Origin: Pontederia crassipes
Lineage: Eukaryota > Streptophyta > Magnoliopsida > Commelinales > Pontederiaceae
Assembly: GCA_030549335.1 (NCBI GenBank)
Contig: CM060198.1
Location: 58,352,771-58,416,770, forward strand
Direction: 5' to 3'
Length of the DNA: 64,000 nucleotides
How positions within the stretch are numbered: position 1 is the first letter of the stretch; the number at the start of each line of letters is the position of its first letter. The position numbers were made by a program, and so were the translations under genes. The notes beneath the pieces were generated by a model. The model was not told the origin of the DNA, searched no databases, and saw nothing but the letters and a program-made list of their open reading frames with translations. This document shows, piece by piece, positions 21,773 to 32,084 of this stretch.

Positions 21773-24551
21773 GGATTTAATGGGAGTCCTCCCCCCTGCC
21801 CCTCCCCCCATCCGCGACCGTCGGATGGGAATCCGACGGGCGTGACTTTGAATTTTAGTTTTTTTTAAATCTATTTTCTTTTTTTTTCGATTTTCTTTTT
21901 TTTAATCCATTTTCTTCACCCTCTCCCTCTCTCTTCTCCCTCCCTCTCTCGCTCTCCCTCTCTCTTCTCCCACCCTCTCTCGCCCGGCGTCGGCGGCCAG
22001 ATCTGGCCGCTCGGCGTCCGATTTGGCGCGGGCGGCCGGATCTGACCGCTCAACGGCTGCCCGCGTCAGATCGGCCGCCTCGGTGGCCGGATTTGGCTGC
22101 CAGCGGCCAGATCGGGCCGCCTCGGTGGCCGATCTGGCGCGGGCGGCCGGATCTGGCTGCCCGCGTCAAATCTGACGAGGGCAGCCGGATCTGGCCGCCC
22201 AGCAGCCCAGCCGCTTTCGCCGAGGCCGCCGTCGCTCTCGCCGAGGCCACCGCCGCTCTCGCCCCTGTCCGCCGCTCTCGTCGAGGCCGCCGCCGCTCTC
22301 GCCCCCTCCGCCGCTCCGCCACCACCCCGCCGCTCTCGTCCGCGCTCCGCCACCACCCCGCCGCGCTCCGCCACCGCCCCGCCGCGCTCCGACCCCGCCC
22401 CGCCACGCTCCGCCCGCCCCGCCGTGCTCCGCCACTGTCCCGCCACGCTCCGCCGTGCTCCGACCGCCCCGCCGCACTCCGCCACCGCCTCGCCGCGCTG
22501 CGCCACTGCCCCGCCGCGCTCCGACCCCACCCCGCCGCGCTCCGACCCCGCCCCGTCGTGCTCCGACCGCCCCGCCGCGCTCCGCCACCGCCCCACCGCG
22601 ACCACGCTCCGACATCGCCGTGCCGGATCCTCGCATGCCGTCGCTGCCCCGACGCCGCCGGACCCTCGCATGCCGCCGCCACACGCTGTCTGTCATGTGA
22701 TTTTTTTATTTATTTTGGATGAATATTGTCGAAGTTTGTGATCGCATCGAGAAGCCTCCTCGATAATGGGAATGTAATTGATTGTTTATGTGTCCATGTA
22801 TGAAAAATGTAATTTGAGAATGTAATTGATTCATGTCGATGTATGAAAAATGTAATTTGAGAATGTAATTGATTCATTGGAATGTGTATGAAATCGACAT
22901 GTAATTGATTCATCGTCTGTCATATGTATCACATATTCGCGGAAGCTCATAACCCTCGGAATGGACGCTTGTATCACATATCTTCGGAACGACGTTTGTT
23001 TTACATAGCCTCAAAACAGACGCTTGTATCACATATATATTCTCGGAACGATGTTTGTATCACATACTCGGAACGACGTCGAGCTCATAACCTTCAACCT
23101 TCACATACGACGACGTACGTTTATATCATATTACAACATCAACATGAATCAATTACATTTCCAAATGTAGAACACATTACAATGAAATTACATTTTTCAT
23201 AAATCAACATCGGCATGAACACATTAGAAACACATTCCAATGAATCAATTACATTCTCAAATTACATTTTTCATACATCGACATGAATCAATTACATTCT
23301 CAAATTACATTTTTCATACATCGACACATAAACAATCAATTACATTCCCATTCTCGACGAGGCTTCTCGATGCGATCACAAACTTCGACAATATTCATCT
23401 TAAATAAATAAAAAAATCACACAACAGGCAGTGTGCGGCGACGGCGGCAATGCGAGGGCCCGGCGGCGTCGGGGCGGGGTCGGAGCGCGGCGGGGCGGTG
23501 TTGGAGCACGGCAGGACGGTGGTGGAGCGCGGCGGGGTGGTCGGAGCACGGCGGGGCGGGGTCGGAGCGCGGCGGGGCGGTGGCGGAGCGCGGCGGGGTC
23601 GGAGCGCGGCGGGGCGGTGGCGGAGCGCGGCGGGGCGGGGTCGGAGCGCGGCGGGGTCGGAACGCGGCGGGGCGGTGGCGGAGCGGTGGCGGAGCGCGGC
23701 GGGGCGGTGTCAGAGCGGTGGGGGAGCGCGGCGAGGCGGTGGCGAAGCGGTGTCGGAGCGCGGCGGAGCGGTGGCGGAGCGCGGTGGGGTGGGGCGGTGG
23801 CGGAGCGGTGTCGGAGCGCGGCGGAGCGGTGGCGGGGTGGTGGCGGGGAGATGGCGAAGCGCGGCGGGGCGGTGTGGTCGGAGCGGTGGCGGAACGCGAC
23901 GGGGAGGTGGCGGAGCATGGCGGGGCAGTGGCGGTGTCAGAGCGGTGCGGTCAGAGCGCGGCGGTGCGGTGCGGTCGTAGCGCGGCGGTGCGGGGAGGTG
24001 AGAGCGCGGCGTTGTGGTGGCGGAGCGGTGCGGGGCGGGGTGGCAAGTGCGGCGGCGGAGTGCGTCTGGGGAGCACGAAGCAGATCTGGTGAGGACGAAG
24101 CAGATCTTCACGGCTCGGATGGTAGGACGAAGCAGATCTGGCGAAGACGAAGTAGATCGACGATGACGAAGCAGTTCTACGCGGCGATGAAGCAGATCCC
24201 GATGACGAGGAACGGCTGCGGATGGCGGACGGACGGCGAGGAACGGTGCAGACAGTGCGGATGGCGTGGACGGCGGACGGACAGCGAGCAACGGTGCGGA
24301 CGACGGACGAACGGCGAGGAACCGCGAGGACGGACGAACGGTCGGCTGCTTGCAGAGAACTAGGGCACAGTGGGAGCGAATGTGAGAGCGAATGTGCTAG
24401 GGTCGAAAGAAAACCAAAAAAACAAAAACCGAAAAATAAAAAGAAGACGGATTAAAAAAAAGAAAACAGATTTTAAAAAAAAAAGCTTTCAAAGCCGTGC
24501 CCGTCGGATCCCCATCCGACGAGCGCGGATGGGGGGAGCCCCATTAAATCC
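21773..24551. mobile_element. giant fold-back Mutator-like element with GC-rich arms
   Basis: Termini are GGATTTAATGGG at 21773 and its complement ending at 24551. The first roughly 100 bp are well matched, including CGTCGGATGGG and GATCCGACGGGC-type blocks. They are flanked by TTATTTAAT (21764-21772) and TTATATAAT (24552-24560), a 9-bp duplication with one mismatch. The complementarity continues inward. Left arm 22090-22690 is built of CCGCCGCGCTCCGCC units, and right arm 23430-24010 of the complementary GGAGCGCGGCGG units. Inside these, 22690-22890 pairs with 23230-23410 (ATTGATTCAT, AATGTAATTTGAGAATG). The loop, about 22920-23200, has short repeats of TCGGAACGACGTTTGTATCA. The long ORFs on both strands follow from the GC-rich triplet-like repeat and do not look like proteins. 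Confidence 0.8.
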
Positions 24552-24764
24552 TTATATAATATATATATATTCCCAATCCTTAACCCTTTATTTCTTTCCC
24601 CCTCTCTCTCCCTCTCCCTCTCCCTCTCCCTCTCCCTGCCAGCAAGCCTTCCGACCGGATGTCAAGCGTCGACCGCCGGCGACCCTCTCCCGCCGGGATC
24701 CATGGCGTCTAGATTGGCCGCCTGGCGGCCGAATCTGGTCGCTGGCTGCCGGTCGGCTAATCTT

Positions 24765-24811
24765 GTTATGCAATAACAATAACAACAACAACAAAGCCTT
24801 ATCCCACTAGC
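24765..24811 (-). mobile_element. 47-bp LINE 3'-tail insertion
   Basis: Contains the complement of the LINE tail (AACAACAACAACAAAGCCTT) and is flanked by CTAATCTT at 24757-24764 and 24812-24819. The matching position in the related CACTA element near 11440 has no insert. It is a second tail-only insertion of the LINE family at 38786-39090. Confidence 0.7.
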
Positions 24812-25148
24812 CTAATCTTTTTATATTATAAAAATTCTTTACGATAGTTTTCTCCGTCGAAAGTTTCGGCGGTCGCCCGGTTTCGTCGACCGCTGTAAAT
24901 ATCGACGGTCGTAACCGTCAAAGTTTCGACGATTTTGTCGACCACCATAAATATCGGCCGTCGTGACCGCCGAACTTCTGTCAAAATTTCCGACATTTTT
25001 TTCCAACCGTCGAAAATTGATTTGCGACGATTATTTTTCGGACGAATGGATTCCATCGAAAAAATCATCGGAAATCATGATTTTCGATGGTTTTGGGGAA
25101 ATTACACATGGTTTCGACTGTATGTAATTCCGATATTTCTTGTATTGT

Positions 25149-25629
25149 AATTCTCTCTCCCTTTTAAATTTCTGAATTTATTTCCTTTTTGTAATTAATA
25201 AATATTAACTTGATATTCATAAAAACACTCTAAGTTATTATTATTGTTGTACTATATTAATTCTTTCATTGTGTTCTTCAATATTATTTTATGTTGATAA
25301 TATATTAATTTATTTTGTGATATGTCACTCGTATGTCTTTATATTTTTTTACTTTCATTTTTCTTCATTAATTCTTCTTTCCTGTTAATTTTTCATATTT
25401 ATTTCTTTTTTAGTTTTCATCTATTCTTAATTCAAACATTCCTCACTTTTTTTACTTTCCTTTCAAGCCTTTTATTTCCTATTTTACTTTTATTTTACAA
25501 TTATTTCATTTTTAAATCTGAATTGAATTTTTTTGGTTCAACGATTGAATTGATTTTTACCAGTAACCAGTTTGTCCAGTTCAATACAATTTTGATTTTT
25601 TTTTAACTTGACTTGTACCGGCCCAATCA
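25149..25629. other. AT/T-rich stretch with GGTTCAACG-type motifs
   Basis: A T-rich, non-coding region. GGTTCAACGATTGAATTG and CCAGTTTGTCCAGTTC near 25530-25590 resemble the ends of the element at 11965-12840. Confidence 0.4.
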
Positions 25630-26155
25630 AACAATGTCAAAGAGAATTTTAATCAAACTCCAACATAAAAATCGTCAATAAATAGGAAACTCGGGCATGA
25701 TTATAGCTTATATATTTCGATATTCAATTAAGCCATATATTTGCATCCATAATAACGATATTCACAATAGTTGTATTCTGATTTAATTATGTTATCGGCC
25801 AAACTCCTCAAAAGACTCTTAATTTATAATGTATAAGTTTTACATCCATAACCAAATATAATAATAAATCAAGAGAAGAAACAATAACAAACGAGTGAAA
25901 TATATATAAAAAATTCAAAAGTTGAGTAGTTAATAATAAATTATAAATACGAGTTGAATCTATTTCGTACTTTGTGTTTAAATATATATATAATAAATTA
26001 TATATTGTATAATAACTTGAATAGGATTCGAAGTAGTAATTTGAGTTCTAAATATATATTCGACGTTGACATCCCTGAGATTGGAATTGTACCAAAGATC
26101 CAATTCTTTCTTTCGTTTCGTTTTCATTCATCATAGTCATCTGGTGCAGGAGCAG
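25630..26155 (+). promoter_or_regulatory. duplicated upstream region and 5' UTR exon of F-box gene 5
   Basis: 25630-25880 matches 18660-18880. About 200 bp of AT-rich sequence not present upstream of gene 4 follows. The conserved leader exon CATAGTCATCTGGTGCAGGA then ends at a GT donor at 26156. The promoter role is inferred from conservation only. Confidence 0.5.
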
Positions 26156-26275
26156 GTAATTAAATCGCTGATATGTATACCGTTTAATCTGATCGTGCCA
26201 TCTTTTGTGACTCAAATTTGTTCTTCGCTCCTCGATCTAATCCTTCTCCTCTCTTACAAGCAGCAACAGGATCGG

Positions 26276-27424
26276 ATGGCGTCCGTGGCGGTGGCTGCAA
26301 ATCCTGAGCTGGTGGAGGAGATCTTGTCCTGGCTGCCACCGAAATCTGTCATCCTCTTCAAGTCCGTCTGCAAACAATGGCGCCACCTCTCGTCCACCCC
26401 GTTCTTCCTCGCCGCTCATGCACGTCGCAACCCCCACAAAGTCTCAGGCTTCCTCGTCAAGCTCTCGCCGCCTCACCGGAAGATGGTGCATGATACTTCT
26501 TGTGCACTCGACGGCGGACGTTTCTCGCGCGCCTTCCCTGAACCATGCACCTTCGATGACTTCCATGATAGCACTATACTCACGTGCTGCAACGGACTCG
26601 TCCTGGGCTTGGGATTCTACTCGTCACTGCGCCGTGTGCCTCGCCTCTGGGTGTGCAATCCAACAACCAGACAAGTTCGAATCCTACCAGACACAGACAT
26701 GGAGTACGCCACTGGCACAGCGGTTCTAGCATTCGACACCGCGCGATCTGTCAACTACAGGGTCTTGAGCCTGTCGCATTTTCATCCCGAGGACATCAAA
26801 GTGTACTGCCGCGAGACCGACGCCTGGGAGGACTTCTTCGTCCAGAGGCCTCGAGTTCTTTGCACTCCTTCCACGTGGGACAACTGCTGCTACGGCCGCG
26901 GAACCGTGTACTGCATGAACGACGACGACGGATCCGTCGTCTCCCTCGACATCGAGCGACGCAGCGCCGACAGGATGGCCACTCGTCCGCCGCCCACTGT
27001 CGGCATGTTCCGGACCATCGAGTTCTGTCAGTCGGCGAGATCGGGGCTCCTGATGTGGGTTCGTCACAACTTGGGACATTACGGCCCGGCTCGTTCTAAA
27101 GTCGTGGAGGTTTACGAGATGAGGAAGGATCAGTCGGCGTGGATCCTGCTGCACAAGGTTCACGTTCTCGACATCTTGACGGGGGTCATTCCGCCGGTAA
27201 TGCCGAGATATTGGAATGCATGCTTTACAGAAAGGTACTTGTCGTTCGTTGAAGGTGAAGAAGATGAAGAAGGAGGGAACGGGGAGGACAGATTACTGCT
27301 GAAATCGAGCTGCAGCAAGGTCGTGGCGTACAACCTCCAAAGCCGCACCCGCGATGAACTGTTCACCATTTGCTGGCCACATATTACACTATATGCATGC
27401 GCCCACACGCTTGCTGCTCCATGA
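26276..27424 (+). CDS. F-box protein with F-box-associated domain (F-box gene 5)
   Basis: Intact 382-residue gene. The open frame extends upstream to 26066, but the ATG at 26276 (MASVAVAANPELVEE) matches the paralogues, and the upstream part contains the predicted leader intron (26156 to about 26269). The F-box is at about residues 11-54 (LVEEILSWLPPKSVILFKSVCKQWRHLSS). The FBA signature LWVCNPTTRQVRILPD is near 125-140, SLDIERRS near 230, the acidic loop EGEEDEEGGNGEDR near 330, and the C-terminus CAHTLAAP. It is the closest paralogue of the gene at 19035-20213, on the same strand and with shared flanks, so the two arose by tandem duplication. Shared 3' sequence ends near 27470. Expected role: SCF substrate receptor, target unknown. 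Confidence 0.92.
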   Translation: MASVAVAANPELVEEILSWLPPKSVILFKSVCKQWRHLSSTPFFLAAHARRNPHKVSGFLVKLSPPHRKMVHDTSCALDGGRFSRAFPEPCTFDDFHDSTILTCCNGLVLGLGFYSSLRRVPRLWVCNPTTRQVRILPDTDMEYATGTAVLAFDTARSVNYRVLSLSHFHPEDIKVYCRETDAWEDFFVQRPRVLCTPSTWDNCCYGRGTVYCMNDDDGSVVSLDIERRSADRMATRPPPTVGMFRTIEFCQSARSGLLMWVRHNLGHYGPARSKVVEVYEMRKDQSAWILLHKVHVLDILTGVIPPVMPRYWNACFTERYLSFVEGEEDEEGGNGEDRLLLKSSCSKVVAYNLQSRTRDELFTICWPHITLYACAHTLAAP

Positions 27425-27474
27425 TATTACGTACGTCTTTTTCAGAAACAATTTTCCTGCTCGATGGCCTGTTT

Positions 27475-28982
27475 TCAGAATAAGAATAATGGTAGGGTTT
27501 TAGACTTTTCAAGACAATAATGTATTTAAGCATTTGAGACTTTTAAGAATTATGACATCTTATTCTTGGGTTGTGGCATGCTAAAGGTTCTGCTGAGTAA
27601 AAAAATATGATTTCTCATTACCTAAAGAAAAATGATTTCTTGACTCAACTCAACTCATAGTAGAGTTGAGTCCCAAGCTGGCCTACAAGCAATGACTTGA
27701 GGCTCCCATTAATTTTGAGCCTCATATTTTATTTGTTATAGTTAATATGATAAGTCTACTAATAAACAAAAAACCATGAGTATGTTCATTTTTAAAGAAA
27801 TATTAGTTTCATTTCTCATCTATTGCATATCTACTCAAAATTAGGAGACAACAATAAAATATTTTCTTTCTTTCTCCATTTTATCAATTCTTCCAATAAA
27901 TTTATTTATTTTAAGAGACAATAATACATCAACTAATATTATTAATAATCAGATAATGTAATTTGTTTTTTTAAAAATATTTTCTTGACATTGAAAATCT
28001 TTACAATATTATGATAATTTCAATGTTGATATTTTAGTTTTCTAGTAATTATGAGAGAAGTAGTACAAATAAAAAAAATACCCTTATGGTTATAATGAAT
28101 TGTGAAAATGATTTGGTATTTGTCCAACTGCATATATTACTTACAGGATAAGGTTAACCATCTCAGTAATTGTTACTTTAAATTAATAAAATATTATTTA
28201 AGATTCAAGAAATAATTTAACTATTCTATCAACTGAAATGTTGAAACATTAAATAAATATTTTAATAAAAACAGAGAAATAAAATTTAAATATAATATTT
28301 TATTTTATTAAATATAAATTTATTTATACTATTTTTTGTTTTAGCCCTTCAATTGTCTTGAATCGATCCTCACGTTTGTTGTGTGCTAATAGCTCAAAGT
28401 TCGAATCTTCACTTTGATCACAGAATAAATTTTATCTTTCTGGCTCCGAATTAATCGAGTGCTAATAACCCAGGCCGACATAAGAAAAATATGATTTCTG
28501 CAGAAAGACTCCATCGACGTCTTGTTGTCGATTGTTATATTATTGTACAAGTAGATTCAGCTGTTGAGTTTCAGAAGTTTTAAGTTTATTTTACGGGTTT
28601 TTTATATTTCAATTTTTATTGTTGGGCCGATATAATTCTCGCGTGTTCATGTTCCTTGCATTATCACAATAAATAGTTGTAAAAGAGGAAGTCGTAAGTT
28701 CAGATTATTCTGAAATAAAACTTGTGGTTTCTCTCTCTCCTAATTTGTTCTAAATTTTGCGCAGTCCATCACGGAATCGAAAGGAGTCATAAAAATCAAT
28801 ATGGTAGGAGAGCCCCCTCAAAAGGAGTCATCTGAATCCGATTCTTCTTGCTGCAATTATTTGATTGCGTGTTTAAGTAACTTAATCGCCAGTCATTCGA
28901 TTATGGTTTTGGGGTTTTCTGGATTTCTTTCGGAGATAATTCATTTGAATTTGAAACACGATGTCTACTCTCGGATTTCTTC
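27475..28982. other. AT-rich intergenic stretch
   Basis: No gene is recognised. A 10-bp inverted repeat, GACTCAACTC with GAGTTGAGTC, lies at about 27638-27670. An open frame at 28801-29016 runs into the F-box pseudogene in the wrong frame and is not credible. Confidence 0.4.
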
Positions 28983-29454
28983 CGGACGGCGGACGTTTGT
29001 CTCCCGCTTTCCCTGAACCATGCAACTTCGATCACTTCGACGATGGCTGTATACTCAAGTGCTGCAACGGACTCGTCCTGGGCTATGGATTCTACTCGTC
29101 ATGGCGTCTTCCTTGCCTTTGGGTGTGCAATCCGACAACCAGACAGCTTAGAATCCTACCGGACGCGGGCACGGAGTACGGCGCTAGCGATGCGGTTCTA
29201 GCATTCGACCCCTCGCCATCTATCAACTACAGCGTCTTGCGCGTGCCTTACTACCAGCCTGATGTCAGGCTGTACCGTAGCGAGACCAACACCTGGGAGG
29301 CCTTCTTCGTCCAAAGGCCACGAGTTCTTTGCACTCCTTCTATGTGGGACAACAGCTGCTACGGCCGCGGAGCCGTGTACTTCTTGAAAGAAGACGACAA
29401 GATGACGACTCATCCGCCGCCCACGGTTGGCAAGTTCCAAACCCTCGAGTTCTG
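28983..29454 (+). pseudogene. F-box gene 6, headless fragment (plus arm)
   Basis: Reads as the central part of the family, from GGRLSPAFPEPCNFDHFDDG through LWVCNPTTRQLRILPDAGT and FFVQRPRVLCTPS to PPPTVGKFQTLEFC, in one open frame. The whole F-box and about the first 75 residues are missing. A short internal deletion removes part of the region before MTTHPPPT, and the frame then runs into the opposite-strand copy. It is closest to the genes at 19035 and 26276. It forms the left arm of an inverted duplication with 29855-30262. Confidence 0.85.
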
Positions 29455-30261
29455 TGGGGCAGCAAGTGTGTGGGCGCATGCATACAGTGCAACAAGTTCC
29501 GGCCAGAAAATGGTGGGGCGTTTGAGGTTGTACGCCACAACCTTCCAGCAGCTCGATTTCAGCAGTAATCTGTCCTCCTCGTTCCTTTTTTCGTCTTCTT
29601 CATCTTCAACGAACAAGAAGTGTCTTCCTGTAAGGCATGGATCCCCCAAGATATCAGCACATCGATGCGCAACATTGTCGGCGGAGGGGCGACGGTCAAG
29701 ATGTCGAGAACGTGAACCTTGTGCAGCAGGATCCACTCCGACTGATCATTCCTCGTCTCGTAAACCTCCACGACTTTAGAATGAGCCGAGTCGTAATATC
29801 CCATTTTGTGAGGAACCCACCTCAAGAGCCCCGATCTCGTCGACTGACAGAACTCGAGGGTTAGGAACTTGCCAACCGTGGGCGGCGGACGAGTCGTCAT
29901 CTCGTCTTGCGCCGCTCCATGTCAAGGGAGACGACAGATCCGTCGTCTTCTTTCAAGAAGTACACGGCTCCGCGGCCGTAGCAGCGGTTGTCCCACATAG
30001 AAGGAGTGCAAAGAACTCGTGGCCTTTGGATGAAGAAGGCCTCCCAGGTGTCGGACTCGCTACGGTATAGGGTCCTCGGGGTGGTAGTAAGACAGCCGCA
30101 AGACGCTGTAGTTGACGGATCGCGAGGGGCCGAATGCTAGAACCAGCATCGCTAGCGCCGTACTCCGTGCCCGCGTCCGGTAGGATTCTAAACTGTCTGG
30201 TTGTCGGATTGCACATCCAAAGGCAGGGGAAGACGCCATGACGAGTAGAATCCCAAGCCCA

Positions 30262-30262
<1 letters not shown>
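29455..30262 (-). pseudogene. F-box gene 6, headless inverted copy (minus arm)
   Basis: On the minus strand from 30262 down to 29455 it runs from the GLGFYSSW region to the C-terminal ALYACAHTLAAP, with several frameshifts (near 30230, 30065 and 29990, and within the acidic loop). The stop codon is lost at the junction with the plus copy. The F-box part is missing; the homology begins directly beside a TA microsatellite. Bases 29855-30262 mirror about 29085-29454 of the plus arm with high similarity. Confidence 0.85.

Positions 30263-30263
<1 letters not shown>

Positions 30264-30306
<43 letters not shown>
30264..30306. repeat. (TA)n microsatellite
   Basis: About 21 TA units at the breakpoint of the inverted F-box copy. 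Confidence 0.95.
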
Positions 30307-30309
<3 letters not shown>

Positions 30310-30428
30310 GGAGATATAGAGAGAAAATTGGTGGCTTGATTAATTAGAGAATTTTTTAACACCATCAAATGAATGATGATTAATAAAAATACTATGGTGC
30401 TATATAAATAAATAAATAAATATATATG

Positions 30429-31225
30429 AGATTAATGGAGGTGTAGTGAAACTTGGTGTAACACTTTTAATTTAGACCCTTGGATGCGCACACGGTTCAG
30501 ATCAAATATCTGTCAAATGCCCTGATGCGCCCCTCCTCCTCTTCTCCCCACCTAGTGTCGGCGCCGCCCCCAGCTTTGCCATCACCGCCCCCGAGTTCGC
30601 CGTCGCCACTCTCCAGCTTCGCCGCCACCACCCCTGAGTTCGCTGCCGCCACTCCCTAGCTTCGCGCCACTGCCGCACCCCACCGTCCTCGACCAAATCG
30701 AACATTGGCCGGCAGTTGCCGACCCTGGCTGCGAGCGCCGGCACCCCTGCTTGCACCGCCATCCTTACGAACTCGATCGCCGCCCCGATGAATCAGATCA
30801 ACGAGCGGTACCCTCTGCTTGCCGTCGGTGTTGCCGATCTCTCGCCTGATGCCGCCGCTGTCGTCAATCTCTCGTCAGTTGTCGCCGTCGTCGTCAATCT
30901 CTTCTCATCCTCCTCTCCGATCGCCGTCATCGCGCCCTTGCCCGCCCCAACGCGTCCTCTCTCCCATCATCCCCTCTTTCTCCTCCTCTCAGATCGAGAG
31001 TCGTCCCTGCCCCTGCAGATCTGTCGAGAGCCATCTGCCGTTGTCCTGCCGCCGTTCGCCGTCATCCCGCTGCCGCCCGCCACTGGCCGCTGCCATCGTC
31101 GACCGTCGCTCCTGGCTGGGCGCAGAGAGAGGAGAAACAATATGAACCATTGATCTAAAACGGACGGCTCAGATTAGAGCGTTACACCAGGTTTCACCTA
31201 AGAGGGGTTACACCTCCATTAATCC
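30429..31225. mobile_element. TIR element with GC-rich interior (MULE-like)
   Basis: The termini read GATTAATGGAGGTGTA at 30430 and its complement ending near 31225. They extend imperfectly for about 60 bp, with AAACTTGGTGTAACACT matching the complement of AGNGTTACACCAGGTTTCAC. The interior (30510-31130) is GC-rich, unlike the flanks, and has only low-complexity open frames. The terminus resembles the GGATTTAATGGG elements. A target duplication cannot be read because both sides are TA-rich. Confidence 0.6.
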
Positions 31226-31235
31226 ACATATATAT

Positions 31236-31400
31236 ATTTTCTGCTAGATGATCTATTTCTCTTCATTTTTTTTTCTCCTCCAAGAAGTCTCCATAATGAC
31301 GCTTTTTAGTCCAAATTTATGCAACGTTCAACATTCTCTACCTGTTGGTATTTATTTCTATTTTCAGTTCTATTTGATTGTACCTTTTAATGGTTGATTT
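31236..31400 (+). repeat. relic of an F-box gene 3' flank
   Basis: Matches the sequence after F-box gene 4 (about 20240-20430): TGCTAGATG, CCAAGAAGTCTCCATAATGA, TTTATGCAANGTTCAACATT and ATTTATTTCT, in the same plus orientation. It marks where the original plus-strand gene 6 ended before rearrangement. Confidence 0.7.
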
Positions 31401-31461
31401 GCATTCTCTAAAGAAAAGTTTTGATGTGTAGTCACTCCACATTATAATTATTTCAATATTG

Positions 31462-32019
31462 TTATAATCATGGTTAATTGGATCCTGATTCAAATAGTAA
31501 ATCTTATAATCTTACGATCCTCCGGACAGAAAACGATTTCGATTTTACGTGAAGGATTTTAAATGTAGGACTATACATGATATATAGGATCTTACGATCC
31601 TAACGATTCTACGATATTGGTATAAATCTATTTATTCGAATAAAAAATAAAAGTAAACATAAAGTTTCTTGAGAAAATTATATTTAACTATTATATATAT
31701 ATATATATATATATTATATGCTAGTCTTACTTTCATGAATTTTAATATCTTCTAATTATATTATATTATATATTATTATTTTAGTCCTTTTTAAGAATAT
31801 ATCATATTGTCTTTTAGATGATATAAAAAAATATTTATTAGATTTGAAAATATGAATAAAATATTAATAGTTAATGTTTAATTAACTTATATATAAACAT
31901 AATATTTATTATATTTAAAATAATTTTTTATTCATGGGCTAGGATCTTACGATCCTCGATCCTCGAAGTCCCTTACTATCCTACATTGGAAAGCGATCCT
32001 GACAACCTTGATTATAACT
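31462..32019. mobile_element. AT-rich element with GGATCNTACGATCC palindromes
   Basis: Both ends carry clustered GGATCTTACGATCC-type palindromes (31500-31620 and 31940-32000), and the outer sequences TTATAATCATGGTT and AACCTTGATTATAA are inverse to each other. The interior is AT-rich and non-coding. Confidence 0.55.
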
Positions 32020-32084
32020 GTGAGGACGTTCTTACATTATTTACGAAGCATAATATCTAGCTTTAGTTATTTGATTCACCCTTT

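Larger units (their letters stand above)
21560..25148. mobile_element. CACTA element (CGACGGT family), left end lost, split by a nested element
   Basis: 21560-21771 matches the middle of the CACTA MITE at 15890-16698. The sequence resumes at 24552-25148, with CT-rich and GC-rich blocks like those of 10259-11745, and ends in TTTCTTGTATTG near 25148, a one-base variant of the terminus. The left terminus is missing. The 2.8 kb between is a later insertion. Confidence 0.7.

Noticed and set aside
22050-24363. Long open frames of 150-310 codons on both strands, rich in Arg/Ala/Gly or Pro/Ala
   Set aside because: They arise in almost every frame from GC-rich repeat arrays in the arms of a fold-back element, with no domain or codon pattern of a gene.
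26066-26275. Upstream in-frame ATG for F-box gene 5 (452-residue version)
   Set aside because: The extension contains the conserved leader exon and GT...AG intron and has no counterpart in gene 4.
28801-29016. 71-codon frame as a new exon of the F-box locus
   Set aside because: It enters the F-box homology in the wrong frame, and no splice sites fit.
30716-31153. 145-codon frame as a gene
   Set aside because: Low-complexity Pro/Leu/Ser composition inside a TIR element and no motif.
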